Assembly: GCF_900101875.1 (NCBI RefSeq)
Contig: NZ_FNAI01000011.1
Span: 186,001 to 250,000, forward strand
Source of the DNA: Mucilaginibacter pineti
Lineage (GTDB): Bacteria; Bacteroidota; Bacteroidia; Sphingobacteriales; Sphingobacteriaceae
Direction: 5' to 3'
DNA length: 64,000 bases
The notes under the pieces are model-generated. The model had not been told where the DNA came from. It was given only the letters and a program-made list of their open reading frames with translations, and did not search any database. Of the stretch, positions 35,251 to 44,600 are shown in pieces; position 1 is the stretch's first letter; each line of letters starts with the position of its first letter. The position numbers were made by a program, and so were the translations under genes.

Positions 35251-35345
35251 GTGTAACAAAAGCTTCTATTACCAGGTTGTGATGAACCCATAACAGACAG
35301 CTGATAATATTTATAGTATCAGCACCATTAAAACAATTTACACTG

Positions 35346-37412
35346 ATGAAAAACCTGCACAGGATGAAAAAGGGAATCTTTTTAACGGCGCTTTTGGCAT
35401 GCTCGGGTATGCTGGCTGCCAATGCCCAAACCGGCGTTACGGCTACTACCGTTGCAAAAATTAATAACCAGCAGCAAAATGGTAATTATGTGGCCAATAA
35501 AGCCCCGTTACAGGCGCAATATTTTACCAAACTGCCGGTTGGCAGCATCAAGGCTGGTGGTTGGCTGAAAAAAGCGCTGGAATTACAGCGCGATGGCCTT
35601 ACCGGTAATTTAGGCGAGATCAGCGTTTGGCTTTCCAAAACCAATAATGCCTGGCTTAATAAAGAGGGTAAAGGTGAATACGGCTGGGAAGAACTGCCTT
35701 ACTGGCTAAAAGGTTATGCTAACATAGGCTATATGCTGGGCGACAAAAAAATGATCGCGGAAGCAAAATTCTGGATTGATGCGGTGCTGAACAATCAGCG
35801 TGATAACGGCGATTTTGGTCCGGCGGTAGAGCACAAAGGTGCCCGCGACCTATGGACAAACATGCCTATGCTGTGGTGCCTGCAATCATACTACGAATAT
35901 TCAAAAGATCCGCGGGTTATCCCATTCATGACCAAATATTTTAAATGGCAGCTATCATTACCCGATGATAAATTTTTGGAAGATTACTGGGAAAACAGCC
36001 GTGGCGGCGATAACATGCTGAGCGTTTACTGGCTATATAACCGTACCGGCGACAAGTTCCTGCTTGATCTGGCTACCAAACTTGATAAAAACACTGCCGA
36101 CTGGCGTCAAACCAACAACCTGCCCAACTGGCACAACGTGAATGTTGCCCAATGCTTCCGCGAGCCGGCTACCTATTACCTGCAAAGCCATGATCCTAAA
36201 GACCTGGCAGCTACTTATAACGACTTTAAGCTGATCCGCACACTATACGGCCAGGTGCCGGGCGGTATGTTTGGTGCCGATGAAAATGCCCGTAAGGGAT
36301 ATGATGATCCGCGCCAGGCGGTTGAAACCTGCGGCATGGTTGAGCAAATGACATCAGACCAAATGCTGCTGGGCAGTACCGGCGATACCTTTTGGGCCGA
36401 AAACTGCGAGGATGTGGCGTTAAATATGTTCTCGGCAGCATTCATGCCCGATTACCGTACGCTGCGTTATTTAACCGCGCCAAACATGGTTATCAACGAT
36501 AGTAAAAACCATAGCCCCGGTATTGATAATTCTGGTCCGTTTTTAATGATGAACCCTTTCAGCAGCCGTTGCTGCCAGCATAACCACGCTGCAGGCTGGG
36601 TATATTATGCCGAAAACAGCTGGATGGCTACACCCGATAATGGTATAGTTGCACAACTGTATACAGAAGGCTCTGCCACTGCCAAAGTGGGTAACGGCAC
36701 GCCGGTTACGTTAACCGAAACCACCAAATATCCTTTTGAAGATCAGGTGAATTTAACGCTGACTACGGCAAAATCGGTAAGCTTCCCACTTTACCTGCGT
36801 ATCCCCGCCTGGTGTAAAAATGCCGAAGTAAAAGTGAATGGCGTTGCTGTAAAAGTAACCACCGCCGGCGGCGACTATGTAAAGCTGAACAAAACCTGGA
36901 AAAACGGCGATAAAATAACCCTGCATTTACCTATGCAATTAAAAGTACGCCAGTGGGATGCCAATAAAAACAGCGTGAGCGTAAATTATGGTCCGCTTAC
37001 TTATTCATTGAAGATAGACGAACAGTACACCAAGGAAGACAGCAAGACCACCGCCATGGGCGATTCGCACTGGCAGGCTACCGCCGATCCGGAGAAATGG
37101 CCTTCGTTTGAAATTCATCCCGGCTCTGCATGGAACTACGGTTTGGTGATAGATGAAAAACACCCGGAGAAGTCTATCGAAATCATTCATCGCGCGTGGC
37201 CAAAGGATAATAATCCGTTTACCAATACCAACGCGCCTATTGAACTAAAAGCAAAAGGTAAGCTTATCCCCGAATGGAAAGTTGACCAGTATGGCCTTTG
37301 TGGTTTATTACCCCAAAGTCCTGTAAAAACTGCCGAGCCGGTTGCCAACATAACCCTGGTGCCTATGGGTGGTGCAAGGTTAAGGATCTCTGCGTTTCCG
37401 GTGGCTGAGTAA
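35346..37412 (+). CDS. GH127-like (DUF1680) beta-L-arabinofuranosidase
   Basis: 688 residues; a second in-frame ATG at 35364 starts the signal peptide MKKGIFLTALLACSG, so either start gives export. An (alpha/alpha)6 barrel enzyme of the DUF1680 group: AVETCGMVEQM holds the conserved Glu-Thr-Cys and SRCCQHNHAAGW the Cys-Cys pair that in characterised GH127 enzymes bind zinc and provide the Cys nucleophile. C-terminal beta domains carry VNLTLTTAKSVSFPLYLRIP. It removes beta-L-arabinofuranose (or a related sugar in GH146). It follows GH2 in the same direction. Confidence 0.88.
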   Translation: MKNLHRMKKGIFLTALLACSGMLAANAQTGVTATTVAKINNQQQNGNYVANKAPLQAQYFTKLPVGSIKAGGWLKKALELQRDGLTGNLGEISVWLSKTNNAWLNKEGKGEYGWEELPYWLKGYANIGYMLGDKKMIAEAKFWIDAVLNNQRDNGDFGPAVEHKGARDLWTNMPMLWCLQSYYEYSKDPRVIPFMTKYFKWQLSLPDDKFLEDYWENSRGGDNMLSVYWLYNRTGDKFLLDLATKLDKNTADWRQTNNLPNWHNVNVAQCFREPATYYLQSHDPKDLAATYNDFKLIRTLYGQVPGGMFGADENARKGYDDPRQAVETCGMVEQMTSDQMLLGSTGDTFWAENCEDVALNMFSAAFMPDYRTLRYLTAPNMVINDSKNHSPGIDNSGPFLMMNPFSSRCCQHNHAAGWVYYAENSWMATPDNGIVAQLYTEGSATAKVGNGTPVTLTETTKYPFEDQVNLTLTTAKSVSFPLYLRIPAWCKNAEVKVNGVAVKVTTAGGDYVKLNKTWKNGDKITLHLPMQLKVRQWDANKNSVSVNYGPLTYSLKIDEQYTKEDSKTTAMGDSHWQATADPEKWPSFEIHPGSAWNYGLVIDEKHPEKSIEIIHRAWPKDNNPFTNTNAPIELKAKGKLIPEWKVDQYGLCGLLPQSPVKTAEPVANITLVPMGGARLRISAFPVAE

Positions 37413-37482
37413 CAATGCTTATACGGGCAGTATCTATCTGTAAAAGATCAGGGAAATCGTTTTAATGCGCTCTGAAACTTTT

Positions 37483-37629
37483 GGCTAAAGCCCCGCAGGT
37501 ATTTAAATTTAACCGTTGGCTGAAGCCAAACTGCAATGAATAAAAGAAGGATGTGCCGAAATAAAGTCAAAATTCATTGCCGTCTCATTTATGGGGCGGA
37601 TAATATGAAATAGGATGGCGGCTTTAGCC
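37483..37629. repeat. palindromic repeat with nested arms
   Basis: GGCTAAAGCC (37483-37492) is mirrored by GGCTTTAGCC (37620-37629). Inside, GCAATGAA (37533-37540) is mirrored by TTCATTGC (37573-37580), and TTGGCTGAAGCCAA at 37516-37529 is itself a hairpin. It fills most of the 297-base gap between the GH127-like and GH93-like genes. No gene was found in the gap. Confidence 0.6.
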
Positions 37630-37709
37630 GAATGAAATTTTAAAAGCAATTTCCCTTCGGTAAAACCGGCACGATGCTGGTATATTGGCTCAATATATAA
37701 ACCAATACA

Positions 37710-38855
37710 ATGGCCATAAAGCTGTTAAAGATCTGTCTTGTTTGTTTACTGGCCCCGCATTTTGTGCAGGGCCAGCAACAAACTACTCCGTCACTGGTGA
37801 GCATTGAGTGGGATCAATCCACTTTAAAACAGGTAGCTCCCCATGGCAACTATGCCCGCATGATTCAGCTGAGCGATGGCAACTTGTTTTGTGTTTACGA
37901 AAGCAGCGGCGGGGTAGTTAGCAGCATCAGCAATGACCTGGGCAATACATGGCAAACTCCCATAGTAATAGCGCAACAAGCACCGGGTGTAAATATGAAT
38001 GTTCCGGATATTTTGGAACTGAAAGACCATTCCCTGCTGGCATCTTACAATCCCCGTCCGCATAAAATTAATGGTGATTGGGATACCACCAAACACTTTG
38101 CCATAGTTACCAAAAAAAGCTACGACAAAGGCAAAACCTGGCAGGATGAACGGCTGATATATGAGGCCAGCTATAAATTTGATGATGGCTGCTGGGAACC
38201 CACGCAAATCCAACTACCATCGGGCGAGGTGCAGCTTTACTTTTCAAACGAAGGTGTTTATACCCATTCTGGCGAACAAAATATTTCTGTTTTCCGGTCC
38301 AAAGATAACGGCTTAACGTGGACGAAACAGCCCGAAATCGTATCATTTCGTCCCGGTCACCGGGATGGGATGCCGATACCTATTATCCTGAAAGGTAAAA
38401 AGGAGATCGCATTTTCTATAGAAGACAATGCAGGCGGGCAGTTCAAGCCATCTATAATCCGTAACAGCTTCGCCCAAAACTGGCAAAAAACCGTAGGTGC
38501 TAATGATGCCGGACGTACGTATGCCCTAACCCCAAAACTACCCGATACTATTTACGCAGGTGCGCCATTTCTGCGGCAGCTGCATAGCGGCGAAACCATT
38601 TTATCTTACCAAAGCACTATGGGTCGTGGCCATAACTGGGAGCAGGCCTGTATGCAGGTAACCGTAGGGAATAGCAATGCCGAAAATTTCATAAGTGTAC
38701 CTACCCCCTTCAATGTTCCCGTTGGCAAGCACGGCCTCTGGAACTCCCTTTGTGTACTTAATGATGATACCATTATAGCCCTAACATCAACCAATGCCTA
38801 TGGCGACAGTAATGCCGTTTGGATGATAAAGGGACGGCTGGTTAAAAAACGCTGA
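37710..38855 (+). CDS. secreted six-bladed propeller glycosidase, GH93-like exo-arabinanase or sialidase relative
   Basis: 381 residues with a signal peptide ending VQGQ. Three Asp-box motifs (SNDLGNTW, SYDKGKTW, SKDNGLTW) show a sialidase-type propeller. The segment CWEPTQIQLPSGEVQLYFSN followed by E matches the WEP...G.LQ.YYS.E pattern of GH93 exo-1,5-alpha-L-arabinanases better than the Arg triad of true sialidases. Next to a GH127-like enzyme, arabinan or arabinose side-chain removal is the best reading. It is the last gene of the glycan locus. Confidence 0.78.
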   Translation: MAIKLLKICLVCLLAPHFVQGQQQTTPSLVSIEWDQSTLKQVAPHGNYARMIQLSDGNLFCVYESSGGVVSSISNDLGNTWQTPIVIAQQAPGVNMNVPDILELKDHSLLASYNPRPHKINGDWDTTKHFAIVTKKSYDKGKTWQDERLIYEASYKFDDGCWEPTQIQLPSGEVQLYFSNEGVYTHSGEQNISVFRSKDNGLTWTKQPEIVSFRPGHRDGMPIPIILKGKKEIAFSIEDNAGGQFKPSIIRNSFAQNWQKTVGANDAGRTYALTPKLPDTIYAGAPFLRQLHSGETILSYQSTMGRGHNWEQACMQVTVGNSNAENFISVPTPFNVPVGKHGLWNSLCVLNDDTIIALTSTNAYGDSNAVWMIKGRLVKKR

Positions 38856-38992
38856 GAAACGTTTCCTATGAAAAATAAAGTAAAATATTGGTGTTTTTGC
38901 CAATTTTTAGATTGTTTTTGCAATTATAATTCGCATTAAATATGGCATTTATGCGTAAGAACCCGCGTTTTTTTACCATAGACTAAAGTTCT

Positions 38993-39000
38993 TATATTTG
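38993..39000 (+). promoter_or_regulatory. candidate -7 box for the AraC gene at 39026
   Basis: TATATTTG matches TAnnTTTG exactly, 25 bases before the start codon. No good TTG element lies at the normal distance upstream, so the assignment is weak. Confidence 0.3.
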
Positions 39001-39025
39001 TTTAGTTATTTGAATTTTACAAATC

Positions 39026-39949
39026 ATGGCTATAACAACGTTAGAGGATTTTTACAGGGAAAGCGGTTTAACCGCGGGGCTTAACAGCTTTTTACCAGAG
39101 GGCATCCATAAAGAGATTGGCCATTTTAATGTTTTTGAAGTGGCCGATATGATGACCAAGGTTAAAGCCACCGGAATTATGCCTTACAATCGCCGTGCTT
39201 ATTATAAAATAAGCCTGGTTAGCGGTCGTAATAAAGCCGAATATGCCGATAAGGACATTGATATTGAAAGGAATGCCTTATTATTTGCCACGCCTAAAAT
39301 TCCTTATAACTGGGTGCCGCAGGATGATAAGCAATCGGGCCATTTCTGCATTTTTACTGCCGATTTTTTGCTGCCCAGTAAAAGCGGCGTAGTGCTTGAT
39401 GACCTGCCCATTTTTAAACCCGGAGGCTATCCGGTGTTTCAGCTTACGGATAAAGAGGCTGCGGATATTGATTTCATATTCAGGAAAATGCACCAGGAGC
39501 TACCATCCACCTATGCCTATAAATATGATCTTATCCGCAATTATCTGTTGGAGCTTATTCACTATGGGCAAAAGCTGCAGCCGGTAACCACGCTATACTC
39601 CAGTCACAATGCTTCGGCAAGGGTATCATCCTTGTTTATCGAACTGCTGGAAAGGCAGTTCCCCATAGAATCGCCGCACCAGAAACTAAGTATGCGCACT
39701 GCCAAAGACTACGCCGACCGACTGGCTGTACACGTAAATCACCTGAATAAGGTGCTGAAGGAAAACATGGGTAAAACCACTACCGATATCATCAGCGGCC
39801 GCATCATTCAGGAAGCCAAGATCTTGCTTAAACAAACCGATTGGAATATTTCGGAAATTGCTTATAGTCTTGGTTTTGAGCAGGTAGCTCATTTCTCTAA
39901 CTTTTTCAGAAAACAAACCTCATTTGCCCCGGTGGCATTCAGGGAGTAA
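39026..39949 (+). CDS. AraC-family transcriptional regulator
   Basis: 307 residues. The N-terminal cupin-like sensor has the KVKATGIMPYNRRAYYKI start and RNALLFATPKIPYNW core. The C-terminal helix-turn-helix has HVNHLNKVLKENMGKTTTDI and the second helix DWNISEIAYSLGFEQVAHFS. The SDR gene at 40043 follows on the same strand 93 bases later and is a likely target or partner, an arrangement often seen with this regulator group. Confidence 0.88.
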   Translation: MAITTLEDFYRESGLTAGLNSFLPEGIHKEIGHFNVFEVADMMTKVKATGIMPYNRRAYYKISLVSGRNKAEYADKDIDIERNALLFATPKIPYNWVPQDDKQSGHFCIFTADFLLPSKSGVVLDDLPIFKPGGYPVFQLTDKEAADIDFIFRKMHQELPSTYAYKYDLIRNYLLELIHYGQKLQPVTTLYSSHNASARVSSLFIELLERQFPIESPHQKLSMRTAKDYADRLAVHVNHLNKVLKENMGKTTTDIISGRIIQEAKILLKQTDWNISEIAYSLGFEQVAHFSNFFRKQTSFAPVAFRE

Positions 39950-40042
39950 GGCCCGATGTTTGAATTTTGCAAACATTGGATTGATGTTTGCAAACAGTGG
40001 CTTCGCTTTGCCCTGCATCTTTGTATCATCAAAAAAACAAAG

Positions 40043-40822
40043 ATGAAACTAAGCAACAATACTATACTCATAACCGGTGGCACCAGTGGCTTCGGCTTGC
40101 AATTTGCCACACAGTTACTGGCTTTAGGCAACACGGTAATTATAACAGGGCGCAATGAGGCAAAGCTCCATCAAACCAAAAATCTTTTACCTGCGCTGCA
40201 CGTTTTTCAAAGTGATGTGAGCGATCCTAAAGCCATTAGCCAGCTTTTTGAAGAGGTAACCAAACAATTCCCTTCGCTAAATATCCTCATCAACAACGCG
40301 GGTGAAATGCGCAAGCTTAACCTGCTTGATGCCGCCCTTGACCAGGATGATGTTAACCGCGAAATAGCCATTAACCTATCGGGCCCGGTACGTATGGTAC
40401 AGCAGTTTTTGCCCCATCTGCTTACAAAAACCAATGCCGCCATTTTGAATGTAACATCGGGTTTGGCTTTAATCCCGTTTCCATTGGCGCCAATTTATGG
40501 GGCAACCAAGGCTGGGCTGAGGGCTTATACACAGGCTTTGCGGATACAGCTTAAACATACCGGCATCAAAGTATTTGAACTGGTAGCGCCCGGCGCAAAA
40601 ACACCACTGAATGATAAGTTTGCCGGTGATGTTGACAGCAAAATGCTGATGGAGCCGGATAAGCTGGTAACAGAGGCTATTAGCGGTATGATGAATGATA
40701 AATGGGAAATTTTTCCGGGGATTGCCAAAGTTATTAGAGTTATGAGCCGCATTGCGCCTAAATTTATGCTGGCTCAAATGAGTAAGGTAACTGAAAAATC
40801 AATGGCGAAAGCCAACCAGTAA
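40043..40822 (+). CDS. short-chain dehydrogenase, DltE-like
   Basis: 259 residues from ATG 40043 (MKLSNNTILITGG); the longer frame from 39956 adds an unconserved Cys/Trp-rich stretch and begins only 6 bases after the AraC stop. TGGTSGFGLQF binds NAD(P), NNAGEMRKL is the NNAG motif, catalytic Ser is in LNVTSGLALIPF and Tyr/Lys in PIYGATKAG. It resembles DltE-type oxidoreductases of Bacteroidota found beside AraC regulators. The substrate is unknown. It is followed after 20 bases by a membrane protein. Confidence 0.9.
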   Translation: MKLSNNTILITGGTSGFGLQFATQLLALGNTVIITGRNEAKLHQTKNLLPALHVFQSDVSDPKAISQLFEEVTKQFPSLNILINNAGEMRKLNLLDAALDQDDVNREIAINLSGPVRMVQQFLPHLLTKTNAAILNVTSGLALIPFPLAPIYGATKAGLRAYTQALRIQLKHTGIKVFELVAPGAKTPLNDKFAGDVDSKMLMEPDKLVTEAISGMMNDKWEIFPGIAKVIRVMSRIAPKFMLAQMSKVTEKSMAKANQ

Positions 40823-40842
40823 TCCAGTAAATTAAAATAATC

Positions 40843-41193
40843 ATGAAAATTATAAGCGCAGTACTTATCCTTATTACCGTTTTCTTTAGTTTTAAACATG
40901 GTTGGGGTGCTTTAACCATGAAACCAAAACCTGGTGAAGAAAACATGATGACGGCATTGGGTATCAGCAGGCCTGTTTTGTACGTTATCGGTTTATTAAC
41001 GCTGGCGGTTGGTGTACTGGTGTTATTTCCGGCCACATTTGTTGCGGGTAGTGTTATAAACGCGGCTTTGATATTGCTTATCCTTATCCTGCAATTGAGG
41101 GCAGGTAATATGAAGGCTGCACTAATAGAAATTCCGTTTTTGCTGATGCCTTTGGCAATGATATGGCTGGGGTACCCGTTATATAAGGGTTAA
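40843..41193 (+). CDS. four-helix integral membrane protein
   Basis: 116 residues with hydrophobic helices at about 3-20, 42-64, 66-85 and 92-112, and a KPKPGEENMM loop after helix 1. The layout is like small DoxX-like proteins but lacks a decisive motif. It is probably in an operon with the SDR 20 bases upstream. Confidence 0.7.
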   Translation: MKIISAVLILITVFFSFKHGWGALTMKPKPGEENMMTALGISRPVLYVIGLLTLAVGVLVLFPATFVAGSVINAALILLILILQLRAGNMKAALIEIPFLLMPLAMIWLGYPLYKG

Positions 41194-41265
41194 ATATTTT
41201 CCAGTTATGTAAATGATTGTTGTTTTAAACGCATCTTTATTAAGTATCTTGCGTTTAAACATATA

Positions 41266-42393
41266 ATGGATCGCCCTAACAGTGGTTCAAAAGTTATGAG
41301 GACCGTATTTAACCCCCACAATGTAAATTCGGATACTGGCTTTAACTTTGAGCTTTTCTTCGAAATATCGCCCGACTTGCTATGCATTGCCGGATACGAT
41401 GGTTATTTTAAAAGAATAAATCCAACGGTATCAAAGGTGCTGGGTTACACTATGGAAGAGCTGTTTTCAAGGCCGATAAATGATTTTGTTTATGTTGATG
41501 ACCAGCAGGTTACCTCCAAAAGTCGCGAGAATCTTACACACTCCATCCCGCTGCTAAACTTCGAGAACAGGTACGTAACAAAAAGCGGAGAAATAGTTTG
41601 GCTTTCATGGACATCCATGCCCGTGGATGCCGATAAACTTGTTTTTGCCATTGCAAAAAATATTACCCATAAAAAGAAACTGGAAGAGGACAGGATAGCA
41701 TTTATTGCCAATCTTACCAATGTAAATAACGATTTAAAGCAGCTGAATTATACCACTTCGCATGATCTGCGGTCGCCGGTTAGTAACTTGCTTTCTGTTT
41801 TCAGCCTGTTAGATGTTTCTAAAATTCAGGATGAAGAAACGCTTGAGTTTATAGATATGCTAAAGCAAGCCACGGAAAATTTGCAGGATACCCTAAATAA
41901 TTATGTAGATGCCTTAAGTGGAAAAGGAGGCTTAAATGTAGAGATTGGTGATTTAGATATGGAGGAATCACTGAACTCGGTATTGCATTCATTAAGTTCG
42001 CTTGTAAAAAATTCTCAGGCAATTATCACTGCCGATTTTAGTGAGGTTAAAACGGTTAAGTTTAATAAGGCTTACCTGGAAAGCATTTTTCTTAACCTGC
42101 TAACCAATTCCATAAAATACGCTAACCCCGATAGTATCCCAACAATATCAATCTATTCCAGAAAAGCTAACGGCATAGATCAGCTTATATTTACCGATAG
42201 CGGGCTGGGTTTTGATATGGATAAAGTGAAAGATAAAGTATTTGGCTTCAATCAACGCTTTCATGGAAGCGCCGATAGCAAAGGGATAGGACTTTACTTA
42301 GTGTATAACCATATAACAAGTTTAGGCGGCAACATAGTGATTGATAGCAAACCCAATAAAGGCACAACGTTTACGATATCTTTTAAACCATAG
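41266..42393 (+). CDS. PAS-domain sensor histidine kinase
   Basis: 375 residues with no membrane segment, so a cytoplasmic sensor. PAS domain about 22-135 (ISPDLLCIAGYDGYFKRINP, VLGYTMEELFSRP, RYVTKSGEIVWLSW). The phosphoacceptor is His166 in TTSHDLRSPVSN; the ATPase boxes are NLLTNSIKYA (N), DSGLGFDM (G1) and KGIGLYLVYNH (G2). No response regulator gene is adjacent, so it is an orphan kinase that must signal to a partner elsewhere. Confidence 0.92.
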   Translation: MDRPNSGSKVMRTVFNPHNVNSDTGFNFELFFEISPDLLCIAGYDGYFKRINPTVSKVLGYTMEELFSRPINDFVYVDDQQVTSKSRENLTHSIPLLNFENRYVTKSGEIVWLSWTSMPVDADKLVFAIAKNITHKKKLEEDRIAFIANLTNVNNDLKQLNYTTSHDLRSPVSNLLSVFSLLDVSKIQDEETLEFIDMLKQATENLQDTLNNYVDALSGKGGLNVEIGDLDMEESLNSVLHSLSSLVKNSQAIITADFSEVKTVKFNKAYLESIFLNLLTNSIKYANPDSIPTISIYSRKANGIDQLIFTDSGLGFDMDKVKDKVFGFNQRFHGSADSKGIGLYLVYNHITSLGGNIVIDSKPNKGTTFTISFKP

Positions 42394-42453
42394 CTGGTGT
42401 TAATTGGCTTTAGCGTAATTTATAATATTATATTTACTGCTTAAACCTTTCAC

Positions 42454-43440
42454 ATGTATCGTATTATTACGCTGTTATTCCTGTCGTTAATTACCGTTTC
42501 ATGCTCGGCCCAGTCACTTTGTGATAAGCTGGCGCAGTTAAAGCAGGAATGCTATGGATTTAAACCAGAGGGACTTACTGATGAGCAGAGGGAGGCAAAG
42601 TCTGCTGCGCTTGACAGGTTCTGGAACCTGGCAATGAGCGATACTTTACAGGCTGCACCTTGTTTAAAGGAGATGATCCTGGCGGAGAAAAATGATTCTT
42701 ATTTTTGTTTTGATGCGTCATCATTACTATTGAAGATGGATAACCGGCATCAGTATACAGATGTTGCTTTAGCGGGTGTACAAAAAAGCAACATCGACGA
42801 TTTACAACTGGAGCCTTATCTTCAAATGTGTTTTTATCTTGGGCATATGGGTAAAGATGTAGGCAGCCTTGCAGAAAAACTGATCAGCAAACCCCAGGCT
42901 TCGGTTTATTTAACCATTCATGTAGTTACCCTTAGCGCCATTGATGCCAGTTTGTTTTTGTACAATACTATGAGTACCGAAAAAGCCGAAGGATATTTAA
43001 TAAAGGCGGTAACACAAGGTAACGCCACCGCCAGGCATAATGGGGCAGTGGCGTTAAATATAATTGCCACTACCAAAGGAGATAGCTTGTTGAACAGCTT
43101 GATAGCAAGCAAACAACTTGCCGACTCGACTATAACATTCATTTTAAACGATCGTAAAACATTTACCCAAAATGCCTCGTGCAAAGGAAATATAAGCAGG
43201 GAAGAAATACTTGGCGATTTACAACGCTCCCGAACCGACAGCCGCATAAATTATTTTGGCTTTGCCGGAAACGACGAGACGATTTGTGCCGCTTGCACGC
43301 AGTTACGTAAAGAAGATATTGACGCTATTCGCACAGCACGGATGAAAGCCACACCCGGCCTGTCTGATGAAGGCTTGAGTGAATACTTCGCATTAACTAA
43401 AATATTGATGACTGTACGTAGTAAATCGGCGGTTAAATAA
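42454..43440 (+). CDS. lipoprotein of unknown function, helical-repeat-like
   Basis: 328 residues with a signal peptide that can be read as type II (LITVSC, Cys17) or as ending at SAQ. The body is helical with repeated 30-40-residue units (EKAEGYLIKAVTQGNATARH) reminiscent of HEAT-type repeats. Nine Cys residues occur in the mature part, including CAAC (residues 274-277). No family is recognised. Confidence 0.7.
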   Translation: MYRIITLLFLSLITVSCSAQSLCDKLAQLKQECYGFKPEGLTDEQREAKSAALDRFWNLAMSDTLQAAPCLKEMILAEKNDSYFCFDASSLLLKMDNRHQYTDVALAGVQKSNIDDLQLEPYLQMCFYLGHMGKDVGSLAEKLISKPQASVYLTIHVVTLSAIDASLFLYNTMSTEKAEGYLIKAVTQGNATARHNGAVALNIIATTKGDSLLNSLIASKQLADSTITFILNDRKTFTQNASCKGNISREEILGDLQRSRTDSRINYFGFAGNDETICAACTQLRKEDIDAIRTARMKATPGLSDEGLSEYFALTKILMTVRSKSAVK

Positions 43441-43452
43441 TTGGCAATTGTG

Positions 43453-44574
43453 TTAATGGGCGCTACGGGCGTATAATATAATTGCCGCTATAATTACCAG
43501 CACCAACAGCACCGCCAGGATTATCTTTATGGCACTTATAGGGCGCTGGCCAATAACTTCGCCGGTACTGGCGTTTATGGTAAACTGATAAATTTTGTTG
43601 TTATAACTGTACGAGCTTACCCATACCGGCAGCATCATATATTTAATGGCCTTGTTTCGGTATTCGGTATCAGTGCTGTCAATCCTTTGTTCATCGCCTC
43701 CAATGTCATTCCTTATGGCGTCATTTATTGGAGCGACTGTTTGTGCTTCGGCGAGTACAAGCCCATCCTGCGGGGTTACCTGGTATGTTTCGGACCGGAA
43801 ACCGCTCATATAGCGCTCATCAAACTTTACCAGCATCTCAAAATCCCAGGGACCAAGCGTGTTTAGTGTTTTGTCGGGCAGCGATTTACTGGCTGGTACC
43901 ATCAAATCCTCAAAGGAAACGTGAACCGTTCCTCCCGCGTTTGACCAAGCCGTGTGTCTTACCTGCCGGGTTTGAGTTTGCGTTTTACCATCAACCGTAG
44001 TGGTGTAGGTTTCGGTGGTGTAGTAATAATCGCCACGTTCGCCGGTATAATCAGTTAAGGTATCGGTATCATACGTCCAATGCGGAATGTAAACTCCCTT
44101 TAATGCCGATGAATTACTATTGGCCGTTTTAGCCAGGTTATTAGGTGCCCACCACAAACCCTTGAGCCATTGTTCAAAAAATTTAATGGCCTGCTGCTGG
44201 GTAACTGCAAAGGGTAAAATATAATGCGGCGTAAGATATTGCTGCCCCGCTGCCGATTCAAGCACCAGCGGCGCGGTGCAAAACGGGCATTTTTCGGCAG
44301 TAACAAATTCATCTAAAATGGTTTGTGAACCGCAGCCGTTACATTTTACCACCGTTAGCGTAGCCGGATCATTATTGTTATGAATGGTGGTAATAAAATC
44401 CTCATAATCAACAGATTCAATAATATTACTATCGGGCGCGGCTTCAATTTCATTGGCTACGCCGCAGTAATCGCACTGCAGGTTATGCGTGCCGGGTACA
44501 AAATGCAGCAAAGCGCCGCAGCCCTTGCAGCTAAGTGAGCTATTTATGGTTGATGTTTTAACCGGGTCAGACAT
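43453..44574 (-). CDS. zinc-ribbon membrane protein of unknown function
   Basis: 373 residues. Two zinc ribbons: CKGCGALL with CDYCG (residues about 16-38), and CNGCGSQ with CPFC (about 79-101). A middle soluble domain (YIPHWTYDTDTLTDYTGERG) follows, and one C-terminal membrane helix (AIKIILAVLLVLVIIAAIIL), so it is tail-anchored. It starts 27 bases after the SPFH protein gene on the same strand; the two belong together. The function is not known; a role in assembling or checking membrane proteins is only a guess. Confidence 0.8.
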   Translation of the reverse strand: MSDPVKTSTINSSLSCKGCGALLHFVPGTHNLQCDYCGVANEIEAAPDSNIIESVDYEDFITTIHNNNDPATLTVVKCNGCGSQTILDEFVTAEKCPFCTAPLVLESAAGQQYLTPHYILPFAVTQQQAIKFFEQWLKGLWWAPNNLAKTANSNSSALKGVYIPHWTYDTDTLTDYTGERGDYYYTTETYTTTVDGKTQTQTRQVRHTAWSNAGGTVHVSFEDLMVPASKSLPDKTLNTLGPWDFEMLVKFDERYMSGFRSETYQVTPQDGLVLAEAQTVAPINDAIRNDIGGDEQRIDSTDTEYRNKAIKYMMLPVWVSSYSYNNKIYQFTINASTGEVIGQRPISAIKIILAVLLVLVIIAAIILYARSAH

Positions 44575-44600
44575 GGATATTGGGATAGGTTTAGAACGTA

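Noticed and set aside
39956-40042. N-terminal extension of the SDR at 40043
   Set aside because: The extra 29 residues are Cys/Trp-rich and unlike any SDR; the Rossmann fold starts right after ATG 40043.
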